DNA of 64,000 nt, taken from assembly GCA_900317905.1 (NCBI GenBank), contig ONIN01000002.1, positions 175,815 through 239,814 of the forward strand, given 5' to 3'. How positions within the stretch are numbered: position 1 is the stretch's first letter; each line of letters begins with the position of its first letter. Made by a program: the position numbers and the translations under genes. This DNA comes from an uncultured Eubacteriales bacterium (GTDB lineage: Bacteria; Bacillota; Clostridia; Oscillospirales; Oscillospiraceae). This document shows positions 34,645-42,365 of the stretch, one piece after another. Under the pieces are notes generated by a model. The model worked only from the letters and a program-made list of their open reading frames with translations. It was not told where the DNA came from and ran no database searches.

Positions 34645-35321
34645 TACCGGAATTCAAATTTACCATTCGAAAAAAGCAGGACCTTGTGGACGCCGTGGAG
34701 CGCTTCGGCATCGTGCCGCTGTTCCAGAACCACGTCCAGGGCTTCTCCGTGGCGGAGCATGTGGATCCGCGGGTCTGGTTCACCGAAGCTGAGGGCGTCT
34801 GGGAGTGGAAGGGCCCCGTCATCCGGGAGACCGGCTGCGCCTATGGAAAGTTTTTCGAGAAAAAGGCCTGTTTCGTCAGCAGGGACGTGTTTCTCGACCT
34901 GGCAAATTACCGGCGGAATGGCTATGATTTCGATTCGCGCTTCGACGAGGGTCTTGCCAGAAGGGCGGATCGGGAGCTCTATGACTTGGTGGAGCAGAAC
35001 GGCCCTGTCCTCTCCAAAAAGCTCAAGGGACTCGGCTATTACGGCAAAGACGGGCGCAAGGATTTTGACCCCTGTATGCTGCGCTTGCAGGAGCAGTGCT
35101 ATGTTGTGATCAGCGATTTTGTCTATGAGCTGGACAAGCACGGCAAGCCCTATGGCTGGGGCGTCGCGGAGTACGCCACCGCCGAGCAGCACCTGGGACC
35201 GGCGTTTCGAGAGCAGGTCTACCGCTGCGACCCCGAGGAATCCTATGTGCGCCTTCTGGAGCGGCTGAAGCTGTTGAACCCCAACACGGAGGAAAAGACG
35301 CTGAAACGGTTTTTGAAGTGA
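34641..35321 (+). CDS. AlkZ/YcaQ-related protein
   Basis: A 226-residue protein similar to AlkZ-related winged-helix proteins: VERFGIVPLFQNHVQGFSV, VWEWKGPVIRETGCAYGKFF and GPVLSKKLKGLGYYG. YcaQ/AlkZ glycosylases repair interstrand cross-links, but this short relative lacks an obvious QxQ catalytic motif, so activity is uncertain. The ATG at 34641 overlaps the deformylase stop. Confidence 0.6.
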   Translation: MIPEFKFTIRKKQDLVDAVERFGIVPLFQNHVQGFSVAEHVDPRVWFTEAEGVWEWKGPVIRETGCAYGKFFEKKACFVSRDVFLDLANYRRNGYDFDSRFDEGLARRADRELYDLVEQNGPVLSKKLKGLGYYGKDGRKDFDPCMLRLQEQCYVVISDFVYELDKHGKPYGWGVAEYATAEQHLGPAFREQVYRCDPEESYVRLLERLKLLNPNTEEKTLKRFLK

Positions 35322-35342
35322 GAACGCCGTGAGGAGCAACAC

Positions 35343-35942
35343 ATGGAAATCATAACAAGAATTGAGCGATTACTGGAAGCGAGCAGGACGGACTCTGTTG
35401 TTCAGGAGAATGGAACCATCCTGTTGAACCCGGGAAAGATTCCAAAGTGCAGACACATGATTTTCAAAGGCCTGACAAACGACGTCCTCCACGAATACCT
35501 GATTGCAGACTACAAAGAGCCGTTCCCGAATGAACTGGCAGCATTTTTAAAGCACTATAATGGCTGCAGTTTGTACTGGGTGAGGCTTTTTACAGTCGAC
35601 GGAATGTCTTTTTCGGCGTCTCTGCTAAGTGTCTACGGATTGCCCATGACGCCGCCCTTCAACCGGCCAAAAAATCAGGATGAGCCGTTTGACATTCGCA
35701 TAGAGGATTTGGGCAGGCACAAAAACATCCCGAAGCATTGGTTGAAATTCGGATCCTATATTCGGGATTATCAATTTGAGTACATGGCGGAGCTTTTCTA
35801 TGATACTTTAGGTAAAAAAGTATATGCCTGTTATAAAAATGAAGATCAAATCCTGGATTGTTGGGACAGCATGGACGAGTGCTTGTGCAGCTTAATGGAC
35901 GAATTCTCAGGTTCCGCATTAGCGTATGAGGTCAGTTTTTGA
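35343..35942 (+). CDS. SMI1/KNR4 (SUKH) family protein
   Basis: A 199-residue protein with the SUKH pattern of a proline-led helix and an asparagine-glycine turn (YKEPFPNELAAFLKHYNGCSLYWVRLF) and a C-terminal DSMDECLCSLMDEF helix. SUKH proteins are often immunity proteins in polymorphic toxin loci, but no toxin gene is adjacent. GC content is clearly lower than in the preceding genes, so recent transfer is likely. It lies 21 nt after the AlkZ-like gene and outside the spoVT-inserted element. Confidence 0.65.
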   Translation: MEIITRIERLLEASRTDSVVQENGTILLNPGKIPKCRHMIFKGLTNDVLHEYLIADYKEPFPNELAAFLKHYNGCSLYWVRLFTVDGMSFSASLLSVYGLPMTPPFNRPKNQDEPFDIRIEDLGRHKNIPKHWLKFGSYIRDYQFEYMAELFYDTLGKKVYACYKNEDQILDCWDSMDECLCSLMDEFSGSALAYEVSF

Positions 35943-36023
35943 CGCAGACATGCACACTCTGTTGCCCGGTTTATCAATTGGAGTTTCTCGGGCAGTTAGG
36001 TTTTGCAGAAAACGAAAACAGAA

Positions 36024-36194
36024 TGTCATTGCGAACCGTCGCGCACGACGGTGTGGCAATCCGCCCCCCCAGCGGCGGAGTAGAATCTAGAAGAACGCTG
36101 AGATCAAACGGATTCGCCCAACATCGCAATGAATTGGTCTATACTGCAAGAGAACGGATTGCCACACCAGTGTGCGCACTGGTTCGCAATGACA
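36024..36194. repeat. MITE-like palindromic repeat element
   Basis: A 171-bp element has perfect 14-bp terminal inverted repeats, TGTCATTGCGAACC (36024-36037) and its complement (36181-36194). Inner matching blocks are GTGTGGCAATCCG / CGGATTGCCACAC and two small hairpins (CGTCG/CGACG; ACCAGTG/CACTGGT). No transposase. Similar palindromic repeats occur between genes in related Firmicutes, from memory. The rest of 35943-36313 has a GGGCGG/CCGCCC hairpin near 36233-36254 and the spoVT terminator. Confidence 0.7.
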
Positions 36195-36270
36195 CGCTTT
36201 TACTCTGTTCAAAAAACTAGAGTTTCCCCGTAGGGCGGGTCGCTTGCGCCCGCCACAATGAATAAACCAT

Positions 36271-36305
36271 CACCCGGCGGCTGCATCTCCCGCAGCTGCC
36301 GGGTG
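36271..36305 (-). terminator. Intrinsic terminator after spoVT 3' end
   Basis: CACCCGGC(G)GCTGC and GCAGCTGCCGGGTG form a strong stem past the stop at 36314 on the minus strand. Confidence 0.75.
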
Positions 36306-36313
36306 TTTCCTGT

Positions 36314-36766
36314 TCAGCTCTCCATCTGTCGGCCGAGAAATCCGGCCACGGCGGAGGCCAGCTTTTCCTCGGTCTCTCCGGCGCTCTTGCTGCCCTTGGG
36401 ATTCACGAAGGCCACACAGCCCAACAGATCCCCGGCGGACAAAATCGGCGCCGCCACCGCCAGACACCAGCGGTCGTCCCCCTCCGCGATTGGCGCCAGA
36501 CAATACCCGCCCTCGGCGCTGTAGGTGCCGCGCGTGTCCATCAACCGCTCCAGATCGGCGCTGACCCGCTTTTCCAGCAGCTCCCGCTTCGGTACCCCCG
36601 CCACCGCGATCACCGCGTCCCGGTCGCAGACCACCGCCGCCGTTCCCGCGGTCTTGTACAGCGATTCGCAGATCTGCCCCGCAAAATCCGCCAGCTCCCC
36701 CATGGGCGAGTATTTCTTGAAGATCACCCCGCCGTCTCGATCCGTGTAAATCTCCAGCGGGTCACC
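36314..36766 (-). pseudogene. spoVT: spoVT 3' fragment (GAF domain), split by element insertion
   Basis: About 150 codons matching the C-terminal part of stage V sporulation protein T, from GDPLEIY to the stop. SpoVT is a sigma-G-dependent regulator of forespore genes. The N-terminal AbrB-like domain has been separated by the element and should lie at its other end, beyond position 64000. In the integrated state this fragment has no start of its own that I can see; it is read as the tail of the recombinase. Confidence 0.85.
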
Positions 36767-38470
36767 GTTGCTGACAACATTGGCATGAAGAACCTTGTCT
36801 GAGTGATTGAAACTAGACTGAATTATGGTGAATGGTTCGATATTCTCCATGCCGTCGTTAAAATTTACGGCGTCCTCCGGAAGCGTCCCGCAGCGCAGGA
36901 GCGTGTCGATGTCGGGCTTGAGCTCGATGTCCACATGATCCTCGAAGACGCGGATTTTTCGGATGAGAAAGTGAAGATCGTTCCGGTCGAGCTTGTCCTT
37001 TTCGATGATGTCATCGAAGATATCCAGCACCGTTTTCGCGGCGCGGTTCACGCGGATGATCGTGTTGCGCTTATCCCGCGCAAGGTCGATCTGGTTCTGC
37101 AGGCCCTGAATCTGCCACAGGAGCTCCTCCTCCGCGACGTCGTAAACGTCGTCGAGAATCTGCTCCTGCTCCGGGTGCTTGAGGAGATCCCGGGCGCGCT
37201 GCCGCTTGAGGATCTTGAGCTCCTCCTGCAGGCTCGCGAGCACGGCCTCCAGATTCTCGGCGCTGCGCTCCGTCTCGGCGATGTCCTCGTCCTCCCTGCC
37301 GATCTCGGCATTCAGGCGGTCGAGCATCTCGGCGGAGTTGTCCCGCGCGAGGCGGACGTAGTTCTTCACGAGGGCGTCCAGCGTCTCCACGCGGATATGG
37401 TGGCTGGTGCAGGCCTTGAGCCCCCGGCGGTGATACTCGCCGCAGCGGTAGGCGTCCTTCAGGTCGGCGCGGCTCATGGCGAACATAGGGCTGCCGCAGT
37501 CGCCGCACTCGAGGAAGCTCGTGTAGACATTGTCGTTCTTTTTCGTGCCGCGGTAGTTCATCGTGCTGCGGCTGGCGCGCAGCTCGCGCACGGTGGCGAA
37601 GGTGCGGTAGTCGATGATCGGCTGGTGGTGGTTTTCGATCACGATGTGCTCGCTCGCGTCGCGCGGCACGTCCTTGCCGTTGATCTTCTTGCGGGTGTAC
37701 TTGCTCTGACGCAGCGTGCCGATATAGAAGTCGTTGTCCAGAATGCCCTGAATCGTCTGGATCGACCACGCGGGCTTGACCCTGCGCTTCGATTCCTTGC
37801 CCTCGGCCTCGCGGCGGAGCAGCTCGGACATGCGCGGCGTCGGGATGCCCTCATCCGTGAGGTAGTTCGCGATCTTCTTGTAGCCCCAGCCGTCGAGGTA
37901 GCGCGCGAAGATCTGCCGGACAATGTCCGCCTCCGTTGGCACAATCTCGAACTGCTTCTGCGGCGTCACGATATATCCGTAGGGCGCGGCGCAGATCCAC
38001 TCGCCGTCCTCCTGCTTGCGGTGCACGACGGCGCGGATCTTCTTCGAGGCGTCCGTCACCGGCATCTCGTTCAATAGAAACTGGAACTGGATCTTCAGCC
38101 AGTCGTCGTCGTTCGGGAAGTCGATCCCGTCGCCGATCGAGATGATGCGCACGCCGTAGTCGCGCAGATCCTCGAGCTCCACGAGCCCGCGGCTGTTGCG
38201 GCGGGAGAAACGGGAGAAGTCCTTGACCACGAGGATATCGTACTTATGGGAGATCAGCCCCTTGCGCATCTCCTGATACCCCTCGCGCTGCTCGAAGGTG
38301 TACCCGCTCCGGTCGCGGTCCTCAAACATCGTGAGCGTGCTCCCCGGAAACCGCTCCGAGACAAACTTCTGAATGATCGCCTTCTGGTTCTCAATCGACG
38401 TGTTGTCCCGATCCTGCTCCTCGTCAACAGAGATGCGGCAGTACCCGGCAATGTCGAAGCGTTCTATCAA
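36314..38470 (-). CDS. Large serine recombinase reading in frame into the spoVT 3' part
   Basis: Residues 1-~560 are a large serine integrase. The catalytic Ser is in GYCRISVDEEQ (Ser14), followed by DRDRSGYTF, VVKDFSRFSRRN, a recombinase domain (APYGYIV, WSIQTIQGILDNDFYIG), a zinc ribbon (CGDCGSPMF...YRCGEYH) and a coiled coil. From residue ~569 to 718 the sequence is the SpoVT linker and GAF domain (GDPLEIYTDRDGGVIFKKYS, LYKTAGTAAVVCDRDAVIAV). SpoVT residues 1-~31, the AbrB DNA-binding half, are missing. TTG start at 38470 after AAGGTG. Confidence 0.88.
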   Translation of the reverse strand: MIERFDIAGYCRISVDEEQDRDNTSIENQKAIIQKFVSERFPGSTLTMFEDRDRSGYTFEQREGYQEMRKGLISHKYDILVVKDFSRFSRRNSRGLVELEDLRDYGVRIISIGDGIDFPNDDDWLKIQFQFLLNEMPVTDASKKIRAVVHRKQEDGEWICAAPYGYIVTPQKQFEIVPTEADIVRQIFARYLDGWGYKKIANYLTDEGIPTPRMSELLRREAEGKESKRRVKPAWSIQTIQGILDNDFYIGTLRQSKYTRKKINGKDVPRDASEHIVIENHHQPIIDYRTFATVRELRASRSTMNYRGTKKNDNVYTSFLECGDCGSPMFAMSRADLKDAYRCGEYHRRGLKACTSHHIRVETLDALVKNYVRLARDNSAEMLDRLNAEIGREDEDIAETERSAENLEAVLASLQEELKILKRQRARDLLKHPEQEQILDDVYDVAEEELLWQIQGLQNQIDLARDKRNTIIRVNRAAKTVLDIFDDIIEKDKLDRNDLHFLIRKIRVFEDHVDIELKPDIDTLLRCGTLPEDAVNFNDGMENIEPFTIIQSSFNHSDKVLHANVVSNGDPLEIYTDRDGGVIFKKYSPMGELADFAGQICESLYKTAGTAAVVCDRDAVIAVAGVPKRELLEKRVSADLERLMDTRGTYSAEGGYCLAPIAEGDDRWCLAVAAPILSAGDLLGCVAFVNPKGSKSAGETEEKLASAVAGFLGRQMES
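36745..36770. mobile_element. Left attachment junction of the spoVT-inserted element
   Basis: The change from recombinase-like to SpoVT-like sequence falls at the codons for GDPLEI. The exact crossover dinucleotide cannot be fixed without the other junction or an empty site. The element extends rightwards from here to beyond the end of the window (at least ~27.2 kb). Confidence 0.75.
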
Positions 38471-38506
38471 TGTATATCACCTTCTTCTCTAATCATCTTG
38501 CTTGTT

Positions 38507-38535
38507 ATTGTAACACGGATATAAAGGGATTTCAA
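38507..38535 (-). promoter_or_regulatory. Recombinase promoter
   Basis: On the minus strand TTGAAA (38530-38535), 17 nt, TACAAT (38507-38512), about 37 nt upstream of the TTG start. Confidence 0.65.
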
Positions 38536-38579
38536 TGGGGTTTCGTATATTCTTGAAGACAATGAGAAAGGGTGATAAA

Positions 38580-38702
38580 ATGTACCTAGTTAATCGGCAA
38601 GAAAACCATTTCGGTGATAAGAGTCACTCCCAGAAATGTTGGGTGCATATATTCTTTGGCATTAAAGAAGTGGTTGAGCGTCTGCAAGATAAAGAGGTGT
38701 AA
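38580..38702 (+). CDS. Small 40-residue ORF coupled to the GTPase gene
   Basis: The ATG at 38580 follows GAAAGGGTGATAAA. The product starts MYLVNRQENHFGDK and ends IKEVVERLQDKEV, a likely amphipathic helix. The TAA at 38700-38702 is 2 nt before the GTPase ATG, and the small gene's last codons (GAGGTGTAAC) supply the GTPase ribosome site. It may be a leader peptide or a small partner; I do not recognise it. Confidence 0.5.
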   Translation: MYLVNRQENHFGDKSHSQKCWVHIFFGIKEVVERLQDKEV

Positions 38703-38704
38703 CA

Positions 38705-39862
38705 ATGACAAAGAAAAATACCTTACAAGAAACACTCGATAAAGCATGGCAAGACTATTTGAGGGAAGAACGAAAGAAAAAATATCCTAATATCATGCTC
38801 CTTGGAATCAGTGGTGCGGGAAAGTCCAGCCTCGTAAATTGTATTTTTGGTGCCAATGAGGCAGAAATCTCAAATGTTGCACCAGAGACCGTAGGATATT
38901 GTAATTTCCACGATGGTCACCTGTTTGGAAGAAAAATCAATCTGATTGATACCGCAGGTTATGAGCTGTCTCAGTCAGATAGTTACTTTGACAATGTATC
39001 TGAGGCAATCAAATTAAAATATGATGGTGAGCCGATACACATTCTCTGGTATTGCCTCTCTGTTGGAAATGAGCGTATTGAGGAAATTGATCTTCGTGTT
39101 CTGCGGTCATTAATGAGTATAGACCAAGTAAAGGATAGAGTGTGCGTTGTGTTTACTCATTGCGACCTCGATGATGACGAGGGCACAAATGCAAAAGAGT
39201 TTAAGGCAGTGCTACGGAGGAACGGTCTTGATGAGCTTCCAACATTCGAAGTATCAATTGATCCCAAGCTGAAGCTGCAGCTTCCTAATCTAATTCAATG
39301 GTCATCTGAGCAATTGAGAGACGAAGACTTTCGGCAATCGTTTATCGGAAGTCAGATGGTTAATCTTGATCTGAAGAAAAAAGAAGCTAGGAGAATTATT
39401 AACAACGCTAGTATATCCGTTGGTGCCTTGAAGATATCAGAAATATTGACCCAGGACGACAAGAAAAAAGCGTTGGCCGAACATCAGATGAAAATGGTTG
39501 CCAGAATCTTTTCTGTTTATGGTGTTGATTGTTTAGCCGGATTGACTAAGAAATTCGAAAAAACAACAACTATGGTTAATTTTGGAAACTCTCTTGTTTC
39601 CTTAGTTGTAAAAGCAATTCCAACAGCTGAAAAATTCCAGGAATACATTAAGACAGCTACTGCAACCGGATTAACAAACATCCTCGGATCGGCAGCATCG
39701 AGAATGAGTTATTCCTATGTTGAGAAGCATATTAAAGGAATTCCTGTGAAACTAGAAGAATTTTATACAGATCCAGATTCAGCAGGGATAATCGCCACAA
39801 TGCTTGACGATATATTTTCAGTTACAGGAAGCAAACTGCAACAGGACGAAGATCCGAAATAA
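38705..39862 (+). CDS. GTPase of the TRAFAC/HSR1-like group with helical C-terminal domain
   Basis: A 385-residue protein. G1 is GISGAGKSS (residues 34-42), G3 is DTAGYE (~82), and G4 is FTHCD (~150), a THxD variant seen in AIG1/Toc-like and YeeP/YfjP-like GTPases. Residues ~200-385 are helical with Ala/Gly-rich stretches (TATATGLTNILGSAASRMSY) that may touch membranes, like DUF697. Codon use is AT-rich, unlike the core genome. It is followed by a second GTPase, and both sit at the recombinase end of the element. Confidence 0.75.
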   Translation: MTKKNTLQETLDKAWQDYLREERKKKYPNIMLLGISGAGKSSLVNCIFGANEAEISNVAPETVGYCNFHDGHLFGRKINLIDTAGYELSQSDSYFDNVSEAIKLKYDGEPIHILWYCLSVGNERIEEIDLRVLRSLMSIDQVKDRVCVVFTHCDLDDDEGTNAKEFKAVLRRNGLDELPTFEVSIDPKLKLQLPNLIQWSSEQLRDEDFRQSFIGSQMVNLDLKKKEARRIINNASISVGALKISEILTQDDKKKALAEHQMKMVARIFSVYGVDCLAGLTKKFEKTTTMVNFGNSLVSLVVKAIPTAEKFQEYIKTATATGLTNILGSAASRMSYSYVEKHIKGIPVKLEEFYTDPDSAGIIATMLDDIFSVTGSKLQQDEDPK

Positions 39863-39959
39863 GATGCAAATACTAAAAGATAAACCAGCAAAAGCATAAT
39901 AATCTAGCCGATAGTATTCCTCCCATTTTTTCTCTTTTTTGAAAGTATGAGGGTAACGT

Positions 39960-41090
39960 ATGCAAAACAACAGCAAATCCAATATTGTCTTGTTTGGCCG
40001 AACTGGCGCTGGAAAGTCCTCGTTTATAAACTATCTCCTCGGAAGCAAGGTTGCTCCTACAGGGTGCGGTGAGCCGGTTACTACGGCCTTTGATGAATAT
40101 GAGTATGCGTTGGAAAATGGGATTTCAATACGAATCTTTGATTCAAAAGGGTTGGAAGTTGACGGCTATCAAGATGCTGTCGATGAAATAATCGATTTTG
40201 TCGCAAGAAGAAATAACAGCAATAACGTTTTGGATTGGATGCACTCCGTTTTTTACTGCATCAATATCAATCGAGCCAGACTGGAGACCGAAGAGATAAG
40301 TTTTATAAACAAAGTTGTTGATGTTATCGGTTTTCCGGTTCACATTATCATAACCCATTGTAGAAGTGCAGAAAGCACTGACAAAGAGCGAGAAATGCAA
40401 GCTAAAATCCGTGCAGAGCTTGGTGAAAGCGCGAAGGTTTACTGCGTTAACTCTGTGGAAAAACGGATGAGAACCGGGGACATAGCTCATCAATTTGGAC
40501 GGGAATCAATCATCTCGGATTTGGTCGATTTGCTTTGGGAAAACACAGCAAGAAGAATTGCCTCAAACTATGCAACACAAATGAGAGCTGGTTTATTCAA
40601 AATTATTGAAGGCCTCATGACCGAGTACTTCATGAAAATAAACTTAGCAAAAAAATCAAATTTGAAGGCAGGAAAAATACCCGAGTTTGGCCTTGACAAT
40701 TCGGCTGAGGCAACAGCTCTTTTTATTCAGGAGATGAATGCTTCCTATAGTTATAGCATCAACACATTTCTGGATATGTATTGCTTGTTTGCAAACGCTT
40801 TAGATTCAGGGCCAGCGAAACGGCTTTCTCCATACTCATTATCATATGAGGTGCTTCTTGATGATTCGTTGGAAGATGAATTGAAAAATTGGCTCAACAA
40901 GCGATTGAGTGAAGTATCAAAGAAAAAAGGGCTTGAAGCACTACTTGACTATATTGACTGTCAACTTCATTTTCGAGACACGTTCAAAGAACCGATGATT
41001 TTCTTATGTCAAATAATGAGAGCAAGAGTTCCAAGTCATGAGGAAATCGAGGAAGACATTTATAAAATGCTATTAGAAATAAAAGAATAA
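39960..41090 (+). CDS. Second TRAFAC-type GTPase with altered G4 motif
   Basis: A 376-residue protein. G1 is FGRTGAGKSS (residues 13-21), and G3 is DSKGLE (~61). The G4 region reads IITHCRSAES, where the base-specifying Asp is replaced by Arg. The C-terminal ~200 residues are helical. It starts 97 nt after the first GTPase and has its own ribosome site (GAGGGTAACGT). It ends at a strong terminator. Possibly the two GTPases form a hetero-oligomer, but that is inference. Confidence 0.72.
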   Translation: MQNNSKSNIVLFGRTGAGKSSFINYLLGSKVAPTGCGEPVTTAFDEYEYALENGISIRIFDSKGLEVDGYQDAVDEIIDFVARRNNSNNVLDWMHSVFYCININRARLETEEISFINKVVDVIGFPVHIIITHCRSAESTDKEREMQAKIRAELGESAKVYCVNSVEKRMRTGDIAHQFGRESIISDLVDLLWENTARRIASNYATQMRAGLFKIIEGLMTEYFMKINLAKKSNLKAGKIPEFGLDNSAEATALFIQEMNASYSYSINTFLDMYCLFANALDSGPAKRLSPYSLSYEVLLDDSLEDELKNWLNKRLSEVSKKKGLEALLDYIDCQLHFRDTFKEPMIFLCQIMRARVPSHEEIEEDIYKMLLEIKE

Positions 41091-41122
41091 TCTCGAATAC
41101 TTCGTATTCTTATAGCTAAAAT

Positions 41123-41155
41123 AGCCGCCTCACGGTGATCCCGTGAGGCGGCTTT
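41123..41155. terminator. Bidirectional intrinsic terminator
   Basis: GCCGCCTCACGG-tgatc-CCGTGAGGCGGC followed by TTTCT, between convergent gene groups. Confidence 0.85.
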
Positions 41156-41171
41156 CTGCTTGGACAAGCGG

Positions 41172-41453
41172 TTATGCACCGGTGCGTTTGGCGTTCTGAA
41201 CCTCTATCTGCGCGCTCAGCTTTCGGTTATACTTCAGCAGGTCGAGCGTGCAGTCAAACAGCGATTCCGTGCCGGAGCGATATACGACGGGAAGGATTCC
41301 CTGCTGCTTCCATTCCGCGTACTTCGGCTTCAGGCACTCCAGCAGCGCCGTGTCCTCCTGGTCGGCTCGCGTGAGCCAGATTTCCATGATCTTCAGTCGG
41401 TCGTTTTGCTTTACGATCAAACAGCGACCCCCTTTGGGAAGATCATGCTCCAT
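41172..41453 (-). CDS. Small protein of unknown function, mobile-element associated
   Basis: The ATG at 41453 overlaps the stop of the upstream gene (41443-41445), so the pair is coupled. The 93-residue product (MEHDLPKGGRCLIVKQND, then IMEIWLTRADQEDTALLEC) has no domain I can name. Its GC content (~55%) is higher than that of neighbouring cargo, so it has a different history from the GTPases and the defence-like operons. Similar small genes are common in Firmicute integrative elements. Confidence 0.6.
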   Translation of the reverse strand: MEHDLPKGGRCLIVKQNDRLKIMEIWLTRADQEDTALLECLKPKYAEWKQQGILPVVYRSGTESLFDCTLDLLKYNRKLSAQIEVQNAKRTGA

Positions 41454-41835
41454 CCGGCCCGATTTTATTCGGGGGATGGCAGGATTCCTGCGACACTTCC
41501 GAAAGAACGCCGTCTTCATCCAGCGCCTCTGCTTTCGTCAGATAGACATCACCCACCGAGCTGTGCTCATAGGTGAGGCGATACTCCACTCCAACGTCCA
41601 GATCCCACAGGCCATCCTCCTGCTGAAAGAAAAATACGGGGGTGAGCACCTTGGCTCCGTCTCGCATGGTGAAGAACAAACGCAGCTTGGTGTTCCTCGC
41701 CTCGGCTTTCATATACAGCGTGCCGTAATAAATGCCGGGCTCCGAGAGCCTCCTGTATGCGTTCGTGGTGTAAGGGATTTTGCGGACGTCCTCCAATGTG
41801 TAGATACGGTTCTCCATGATCGGCAAAGATTCCAT
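41443..41835 (-). CDS. Hypothetical mobile-element protein
   Basis: The ATG at 41835 follows GGAGGAAAGCGA; longer in-frame starts lack a ribosome site. The 130-residue product (MESLPIMENRIYTLEDV, YGTLYMKAEARNTKLRLFF, FFFQQEDGLWDLDVG) looks like a compact beta-rich protein. I do not recognise a family with confidence. It is translationally coupled to the 41172-41453 gene. Confidence 0.6.
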   Translation of the reverse strand: MESLPIMENRIYTLEDVRKIPYTTNAYRRLSEPGIYYGTLYMKAEARNTKLRLFFTMRDGAKVLTPVFFFQQEDGLWDLDVGVEYRLTYEHSSVGDVYLTKAEALDEDGVLSEVSQESCHPPNKIGPDGA

Positions 41836-42093
41836 TCGCTTTCCTCCTTTGGATGTAAATGTAAGGACTTGCCATTGGCTCCCGGAGCAGGGACGAAGCT
41901 CAATTTGCGGCAAGCTATGTATGCGAGAAGAAAGCAGGGCGAACCGTCTGATCTACACAATATTTCTCTTTTTCAGCTGGTAGTTACTATCTATATATCT
42001 ATATATAAATTAAAGACCTATCGGTTTTTCTGTCCAAGTCAGTATGCAATTGAGAAGGTTCACAGAGGCTAGGCGCTTACAAAACCACACTCT

Positions 42094-42144
42094 ATTCCGT
42101 GACATTTGTCAGCTATATAATACGTTATTCCGTGACGAATGTCA
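42094..42144. repeat. Two 18-bp direct repeats with dyad symmetry
   Basis: ATTCCGTGACATTTGTCA (42094-42111) and ATTCCGTGACGAATGTCA (42127-42144) match at 15 of 18 positions, starting 33 bp (about three helix turns) apart. Each contains a TGAC...GTCA palindrome. They look like paired binding sites for a repressor, an excision/replication protein or a relaxosome component. Confidence 0.6.
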
Positions 42145-42162
42145 AGAAATAATTGATAGAAA

Positions 42163-42260
42163 AACCAAGGCCGTCACCGAAGAACCGGCGGCGGTCTTGG
42201 TTGATATCAAGCAACGTCTCTGTACGGAAGAGACCGCTTGTCAGGGGCTTCTCGCCCCTG
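42163..42260. other. Three successive strong stem-loops in a non-coding stretch
   Basis: The first stem pairs 42163-42179 with 42186-42202 (about 16 of 17 positions, counting G-T). A second pairs GTCTC with GAGAC (about 42215-42233). The third is CAGGGGC-ttctc-GCCCCTG (42242-42260). The stretch 41836-42365 otherwise holds no convincing gene. Candidates are an oriT/replication region or a structured RNA of the element. Confidence 0.55.
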
Positions 42261-42365
42261 ATACCCCTGTAACACACGATAATTCATCCAGCAAATGAAA
42301 GTCTTACACCTTGACAGTAAGGTCTTATCTTTATTACCTGACTTCCCAAAGAGCTGGAGCAGATA

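Noticed and set aside
35939-36220. 93-codon ORF after the SUKH gene
   Set aside because: It is the reading frame of the palindromic repeat element, not a gene.
36803-38077. Plus-strand open frame opposite the recombinase
   Set aside because: Antisense shadow of a GC-rich gene; no start signal or recognisable protein.
42044-42298. 84-codon plus-strand ORF
   Set aside because: It runs through the two direct repeats and three hairpins; the stems explain the sequence better and no ribosome site is seen. A remnant of an element gene is possible.
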